Shown here in pieces: positions 50,280-54,093 of a stretch of DNA of 54,093 nucleotides. The notes below the pieces were generated by a model, which did no database searches, was not told where the DNA came from, and saw only the letters and a program-made list of their open reading frames with translations. The DNA comes from Clostridia bacterium (lineage in GTDB: Bacteria > Bacillota > Clostridia > Christensenellales > CAG-138). The DNA is taken from positions 1-54,093 of the forward strand of contig JAFWOT010000005.1 of the NCBI GenBank assembly GCA_017509785.1, written 5' to 3'. How positions within the stretch are numbered: the first letter of the stretch is position 1; the number at the start of each line of letters is the position of its first letter. Made by a program: the position numbers and the translations under genes.

Positions 50280-52073
50280 TCAGAAATCCATCGCCATGAG
50301 CGAGGTCTCCTTCTCGTCCGCCTCCCTCACGGAACCGTCCTTCACGAGGTAGACCCGCTGACAGAGGCTCAGGACGGTCGGCCTATGAGTCGTGACTATG
50401 CAGGTCTTCTTCGGATCCTTGCCGATTATGTTGCGGAGCACCTGCCGCTCGGTCGCGACGTCGAGCGCGGAGGTAGCCTCGTCAAGGAGCAGTATGGGCG
50501 CGTCCCGCAGGAGCGCCCGCGCTATCGCGAGCCTCTGCGCCTGACCCTCGGAGAAGCCCTTGCCCCTCTCGCCGACGCGGCTGTCTATCCCGTCGGGGAG
50601 CTTTGCGATAAAGTCCCACGCGCAGGCGGCCTTCAGCGCCTCGATTATCTGCTCGTCCGTGGCGTCCTCGCGCACCATGCGCATGTTCTCCGCCACGGTG
50701 CCGGAGAGTATCGTGTTCCCCTGCGGCACGTACGAGAAGAGCAGACGGCTGTCCGCGTTCATCTCGACTCCCGTCCCGTCGCATGCCCTGAGGAAGGCCG
50801 TGCCCTCATCCGGATGGATGAGCCCGAGCATGAGGCGGATCATGGTGGTCTTTCCCTCTCCGGAGGGACCGACGAGCGCCACTATCTCACCGGGCGCGGC
50901 GCGAAACGAGGAGCCGGATATGACCCTCTCCCCCTCGACGTAGGAGAAATCCACGTCCTCCATTATGACCTCGAACCCCTCCGCCGCGGTCTCCATCAGC
51001 TTGCCGCTCTCCGGGAGATGCTTCTCCCTCGGGAGCTCAATGAGCTCGCGTATGCGGTGTGCGGAGACGGAGCTCGTGAGGAAATTCGGCACTATGCTGA
51101 CCACGCTGTTGAACGCGCCCGAAAGCCTCGATCTCTGCTCCATGAAGAGCGTCATTGTGCCGAAGGTTATCTGCCCGCTCCACAGCAGGAACAGACAGTA
51201 CCCGAACGCCGCGTACTGGACTATGAGCCCGAGCACGGACATGAACACGTTCGTCTTTATAACGAAGAGATTGTATTCGAGGCTGATCTTTTTCAGCTTC
51301 TGCTGCCAGGTGCGGAGCTTCCTGCCGTAGCCCTCCATGATGCCGAAGGACTTGATGGTGTCGAAATTGTAGAAGGTCTCCACTTCGAAGCCCATCATCT
51401 GGCTCCCGGTCTGCTTCACCTTCTTCGCGTACTCGCGCTGTTTGCTTATGAAATACCGGCTCATAAGCAGCATTATCGGCGCGCTCGCGAAGGCGAGCAG
51501 GCTCATCACCTTGTTGTAATGCCATATCACGATGAACGTGACTATGAAATTGTAGACAGCGATGATTATCGAGGGCAGCCAGCTTATCGCGTTCTTGCTG
51601 ACGGTGTTCACATCGTTATTGAAGCGGTTAAGAAGATCTCCGCTCGAATAATTGCTGATAGACTTCCAATCAACGTCTATTATCTGGTCGAAAATATCCG
51701 CCTGGATATCGTTGTTTATGTTGATGCCTATCCTCGTGGAAAGGCGGCTTATGAGATTCGAGAACACGAGGCTCATGCCCGCGCTGCCGAGCATTATCGC
51801 GATCAGCAGACCGAGCTTCGAGGTCTCATACCCGGTGATGATGTCTATAAGGTACTTCCCCGCGATCGAGGCGACAATGCCCATCGTGGTCGAAAGTATG
51901 CCGAGAACGGTATAGAAAAGGACCGCAAGCTTGTGGCGCTTCGTGTAGGTGAATATCCACTTCCAGTCGTCTATGACCTCACGAAAGCTGCCATCCCTGC
52001 GCTTTTCGCGCAAAGCATGGAGAGATCCGAAAAAAGCCCCCCTATCCTCTTTCTCGTTTATAGACTTTCCCAT
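50280..52073 (-). CDS. ABC transporter, fused permease-ATPase (MsbA-type)
   Basis: The protein has 597 residues. Six helices (about 55-330) precede an ATPase domain with Walker A GPSGEGKTT, signature FSEGQAQRLAIARA (a change from LSGGQ), Walker B ILLLDEATSALD and the H-loop THRPT. Type IV exporters of this kind flip lipids, peptides or lipid-linked glycans. It is the first gene of the EPS operon, so a lipid-oligosaccharide flippase or export role is plausible. No ribosome binding site precedes the ATG at 52073, and the -10 box ends six bases before it, suggesting a leaderless mRNA. Confidence 0.92.
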   Translation of the reverse strand: MGKSINEKEDRGAFFGSLHALREKRRDGSFREVIDDWKWIFTYTKRHKLAVLFYTVLGILSTTMGIVASIAGKYLIDIITGYETSKLGLLIAIMLGSAGMSLVFSNLISRLSTRIGININNDIQADIFDQIIDVDWKSISNYSSGDLLNRFNNDVNTVSKNAISWLPSIIIAVYNFIVTFIVIWHYNKVMSLLAFASAPIMLLMSRYFISKQREYAKKVKQTGSQMMGFEVETFYNFDTIKSFGIMEGYGRKLRTWQQKLKKISLEYNLFVIKTNVFMSVLGLIVQYAAFGYCLFLLWSGQITFGTMTLFMEQRSRLSGAFNSVVSIVPNFLTSSVSAHRIRELIELPREKHLPESGKLMETAAEGFEVIMEDVDFSYVEGERVISGSSFRAAPGEIVALVGPSGEGKTTMIRLMLGLIHPDEGTAFLRACDGTGVEMNADSRLLFSYVPQGNTILSGTVAENMRMVREDATDEQIIEALKAACAWDFIAKLPDGIDSRVGERGKGFSEGQAQRLAIARALLRDAPILLLDEATSALDVATERQVLRNIIGKDPKKTCIVTTHRPTVLSLCQRVYLVKDGSVREADEKETSLMAMDF

Positions 52074-52079
52074 ACTATT

Positions 52080-52108
52080 ATTATACTACTGTGAGTGTAC
52101 AAATTCAA
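52080..52108 (-). promoter_or_regulatory. Promoter of the EPS operon
   Basis: TTGAAT (52108-52103), a 17-base spacer and a perfect TATAAT (52085-52080) on the minus strand. The next six bases run directly into ATG (52073), so transcription would begin at or next to the start codon. Confidence 0.7.
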
Positions 52109-52145
52109 CAGATTTCTTTCCCGAAACGAACAATGTTTTAAATAT

Positions 52146-52167
52146 AAAAAGCCGCGGAGCCCGCGGC
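52146..52167 (-). terminator. Intrinsic terminator of the amidohydrolase gene
   Basis: GCCGCGG (52151-52157), a 3-base loop and CCGCGGC (52161-52167) form a 7-bp stem followed on the minus strand by TTTTTATATTT. It lies ten bases after the stop at 52177 and insulates the EPS promoter from upstream transcription. Confidence 0.9.
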
Positions 52168-52176
52168 GGTTTCAAA

Positions 52177-53541
52177 TCAGTCTTCACACTCCCAATCATC
52201 CGGTTCCTCTTCGATGTGATGGAGTATCTTCCATATGTTGACGATGCTTTTTTCCGCCCTCTCGCGGACGCCGCTCTCGTTCGTTCTGATGATCTTCCCG
52301 TCCCGCATGACGATCATGCCGTCCACCATCGTCAGCCTGCAGTCGGCCCCGCTCATCATGGTTATCATCTGCTCGTCGAGCTTGGCCGCGTCCGGATTCC
52401 CGAACGGGCGGAAGTCCATAACGGCAATATCCGCCGTCGCGCCCTCCCTCAGGCGCCCTATCTCCTTGCCGAAGTATTTCCGTACAAGAGCCGCGTTCGC
52501 GCTGAAGAGCATCTCCGCCGCAAAGCCCGCCCCGAGCAGCGGATCCTTCTCCGCCGTCCTTCTCACTCCGATGGCGATCCTTGCCGCCTCGAGCGGATCC
52601 GTAAGCCCGTCCGTTCCGAGGCAGACGGGTATCCCCTTTTCAAGCATCCTGCCGACCGGAGCCGTGCCCGCGCCGCTCATCAGATCTCCGTAGGGGACGT
52701 GCGCGACGAACGCTCCCGCGCTCTTGATGAGGTCCATGTCGCTTTCCGAAACGCAGGTGCAGTGCGCGAGTATCGCCTTATCGTCGATCATGCCGCGGTC
52801 ATAAAGCCGCTCCGTGGAGGTCTTTCCGTATCTGCGGGAACAGATGACGTCGTCTGCGGGATCGTCCGAAACTATGGCGTGAATGCCCGCATTTTGGGGC
52901 TTGCCCCTCATACAGCGGTCAAGATCCAGATCGGAAAGAGTGCTCGGCGAGTACAGCCCGTATGCCGCAGTGCAGCGCTTCTCATCCGCCTTGGCAAGAT
53001 ACGCCAGCATGTCCTCGTTATCGGCGAGCAGAGCGGTGCAGACGTCATACGTCGAGCGGCTGGTTATCGCGGCCGAGGCGCATATCCTCAGCCCCGCAAC
53101 CGCCGCGGAGCCTGCGGTCGCCAGCTCCGTCCCGGGCCTTTCCCAGCATATCTCGCTGAGATCGAAGACCGTTGTCACTCCGTGCCTCAGACAGCTCAGG
53201 GCGGAGACTCTCGTGATGTTCGAGCAATCCAGCATTGCGACGGCGGCGTCGAGCCTGGTCTTCTCAAGCAGAGCGGCCGCGGCGCGTCCCCGGGTCATCG
53301 GCTCCTCACCCTCGAACAGCCTGAGCAGCGGATTCGCGAGATGCGAATGCGCGTCGATCATCCCGGGCATTATGATCCCGCCGCGCGCGTCGATGAATTC
53401 GGCCTCCGGGAAGAGCTCCCGCAGTTTCTCCGTTGTCCCGATCCGGGATATCAGATCTCCGTTTACCGCGACCGCGCCGTTCTCCACAAGCGGACGCTCC
53501 TCATCCCTTGTGACGAGGAGCCCGTTTCCGACAAGATACAT
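52177..53541 (-). CDS. SsnA-like amidohydrolase
   Basis: The protein has 454 residues of the metal-dependent amidohydrolase superfamily. The HxH metal motif is in DAHSHLAN (about 62), other ligands in ILAHCT and the catalytic Asp in CLGTDGLTD. Domain order and IIMPGMIDAHSH match the SsnA/chlorohydrolase-like group seen with selenium-dependent purine enzymes. The usual HNPxSN segment is altered to HVPYGD. Such enzymes hydrolyse C-N bonds in purines, cytosines or related rings; the substrate here is unknown. The ATG at 53541 has GAGAGG ten bases upstream. Its own terminators on each side set it apart from the EPS operon. Confidence 0.85.
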   Translation of the reverse strand: MYLVGNGLLVTRDEERPLVENGAVAVNGDLISRIGTTEKLRELFPEAEFIDARGGIIMPGMIDAHSHLANPLLRLFEGEEPMTRGRAAAALLEKTRLDAAVAMLDCSNITRVSALSCLRHGVTTVFDLSEICWERPGTELATAGSAAVAGLRICASAAITSRSTYDVCTALLADNEDMLAYLAKADEKRCTAAYGLYSPSTLSDLDLDRCMRGKPQNAGIHAIVSDDPADDVICSRRYGKTSTERLYDRGMIDDKAILAHCTCVSESDMDLIKSAGAFVAHVPYGDLMSGAGTAPVGRMLEKGIPVCLGTDGLTDPLEAARIAIGVRRTAEKDPLLGAGFAAEMLFSANAALVRKYFGKEIGRLREGATADIAVMDFRPFGNPDAAKLDEQMITMMSGADCRLTMVDGMIVMRDGKIIRTNESGVRERAEKSIVNIWKILHHIEEEPDDWECED

Positions 53542-53578
53542 TATCGTTTTCAACCTCTCAACCAAGCATATCGACAAA

Positions 53579-53600
53579 GCCCGGCGGCGATCCGCCCGGC
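53579..53600 (-). terminator. GC hairpin after the right-edge gene
   Basis: GCCCGGCGG (53579-53587) and CCGCCCGGC (53592-53600) form a 9-bp stem with one mismatch around a 4-base loop, followed on the minus strand by TTTGTC. It lies five bases past the stop of the leftward gene at 53606. Confidence 0.6.
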
Positions 53601-53605
53601 CCTGC

Positions 53606-54093
53606 CTAATCTATTATATCATACAATTTGAGAAGTTCAATACGGTCCCTGCCGATGCGGAGGCTTTCCGTCGGGCTGACCCTGCCGCGGTCGCGCCCGC
53701 AGAGGTAGCCGAGCGCCCTCTGAGTCCAAGCAAGCGGAAGCAGGACGCGGTGCTTTTTGAGGTAAGGGTAGCGTCCCTCAAGATCCTTCGCGGGGAGGAA
53801 CACCGAGTGCCACGCGCCGCGGCTCCGGCGGCCCTTCCTTTGCGAGGCGACTGCGTTCAGGGTCATCGTGCTCGAATGAGCGCGGTTGACGTCCGTGACC
53901 CCGTAGAGGCCCCCGGAGAGCATATCGAGAAGCAGCGGCTCCGGATCGACCCTCCCGCTCTCGAATATCCCGTTCGGAGCGAAGCCGAGGTGCTTTTCGC
54001 AGACTGCGAACATCCCCGCGGCAAAGAGCGATACGCGGAGCTTCTCGCACTCGCGCCGGATATGGGCTTTGTCTATCTCCTCCGAATAACGCT
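53606..54093 (-). CDS. Nucleotidyltransferase-family-like protein, 5' end outside window
   Basis: The frame is open from the right edge (translating as RYSEEIDKAHIRRECEKLRV...) to the stop at 53606, so about 162 C-terminal residues are visible. The first in-window ATG (54013) is unlikely to be the start. LYGVTDVNRAHSST, FLPAKDLEGRYPYLKKHRVL and LPLAWTQRALGYL resemble the C-terminal end of the NTP_transf_5-type uncharacterised nucleotidyltransferases (YPxLKKxPxLLPxxWxxR). The catalytic N-terminal domain would lie outside the window, so this identification is tentative. Confidence 0.55.
   Translation of the reverse strand, partial: RYSEEIDKAHIRRECEKLRVSLFAAGMFAVCEKHLGFAPNGIFESGRVDPEPLLLDMLSGGLYGVTDVNRAHSSTMTLNAVASQRKGRRSRGAWHSVFLPAKDLEGRYPYLKKHRVLLPLAWTQRALGYLCGRDRGRVSPTESLRIGRDRIELLKLYDIID

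Noticed and set aside
50166..52094. Rightward 642-codon open frame
   Set aside because: It is the antisense of the ABC transporter, whose Walker and signature motifs are unmistakable.

Overview
The window looks like part of the chromosome of an anaerobic, GC-rich Bacillota of class Clostridia, probably a gut lineage; no species can be named from sequence alone. The reasons are: strong AGGAGG-type ribosome binding sites with some GTG/TTG starts; lipoprotein signals followed by Pro/Thr/Glu spacers; a dockerin protein; an ECF sigma factor paired with a DUF4367-like membrane anti-sigma candidate; and a Gram-positive-style exopolysaccharide (EPS) locus with a PHP-family CpsB phosphatase, fused chain-length/tyrosine-kinase proteins and an EpsG-type polymerase. 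No rRNA, tRNA, CRISPR array, transposase or phage gene was seen.

Left end (1-1600): a lipoprotein gene cut by the window edge, a 36-codon relic of an RHS/YD-repeat protein, and a six-helix membrane protein. Region 1683-9611 is a surface-protein module. One dockerin protein and three lipoproteins (two with InlB-like plus DxDxDG domains, one with RCC1 repeats) run leftward. A divergent operon encodes the ECF sigma factor and its probable anti-sigma. Three leftward promoters share GGAACC-N16-CGTTAT, a typical ECF architecture, so the sigma factor probably drives the lipoproteins. A 143-bp repeat and a fused gene scar show that this module grew by duplication and deletion. Region 9691-10718 holds a small unknown protein and a GNAT acetyltransferase, closed by a bidirectional terminator at 10737-10760.

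Region 10761-52073 is a leftward EPS/capsule cluster of about 40 genes with small gaps and many 4-base ATGA overlaps, read from a promoter at 52080-52108 that sits directly on the first start codon. In transcription order it holds: an ABC exporter; CpsB phosphatase; an Ig-like membrane protein; two tandem BY-kinases with tyrosine-glycine tails; the initiating phosphoglycosyltransferase; an unusual cassette (HpcH/HpaI aldolase, D-2-hydroxyacid dehydrogenase, two ATP-grasp proteins, AsnB-like ligase); thirteen glycosyltransferases interleaved with modification genes (pyruvyltransferase, FrhB-like iron-sulfur protein, acetyltransferases, LicD); an EpsG-type polymerase; FdtA/FdtB enzymes for a dTDP-3-amino-3,6-dideoxyhexose; the Wzm/Wzt exporter; RmlA/B/D/C for dTDP-L-rhamnose; and a metallophosphoesterase. 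One ATP-grasp gene is split by a frameshift. The cassette and several glycosyltransferases are visibly AT-richer than their neighbours, indicating assembly from different sources.

Right end (52177-54093): an SsnA-like amidohydrolase with a clear terminator and the 3' part of a probable nucleotidyltransferase-family protein.

The genes probably act together as follows: the phosphoglycosyltransferase loads the first sugar on a lipid carrier, the glycosyltransferases extend it using dTDP-rhamnose, a dTDP-3-amino sugar and other donors, modification enzymes decorate it, and export and length are controlled by Wzm/Wzt and/or an EpsG/chain-length system under tyrosine phosphorylation. All functions are inferred by reading the protein sequences; no database search was run.
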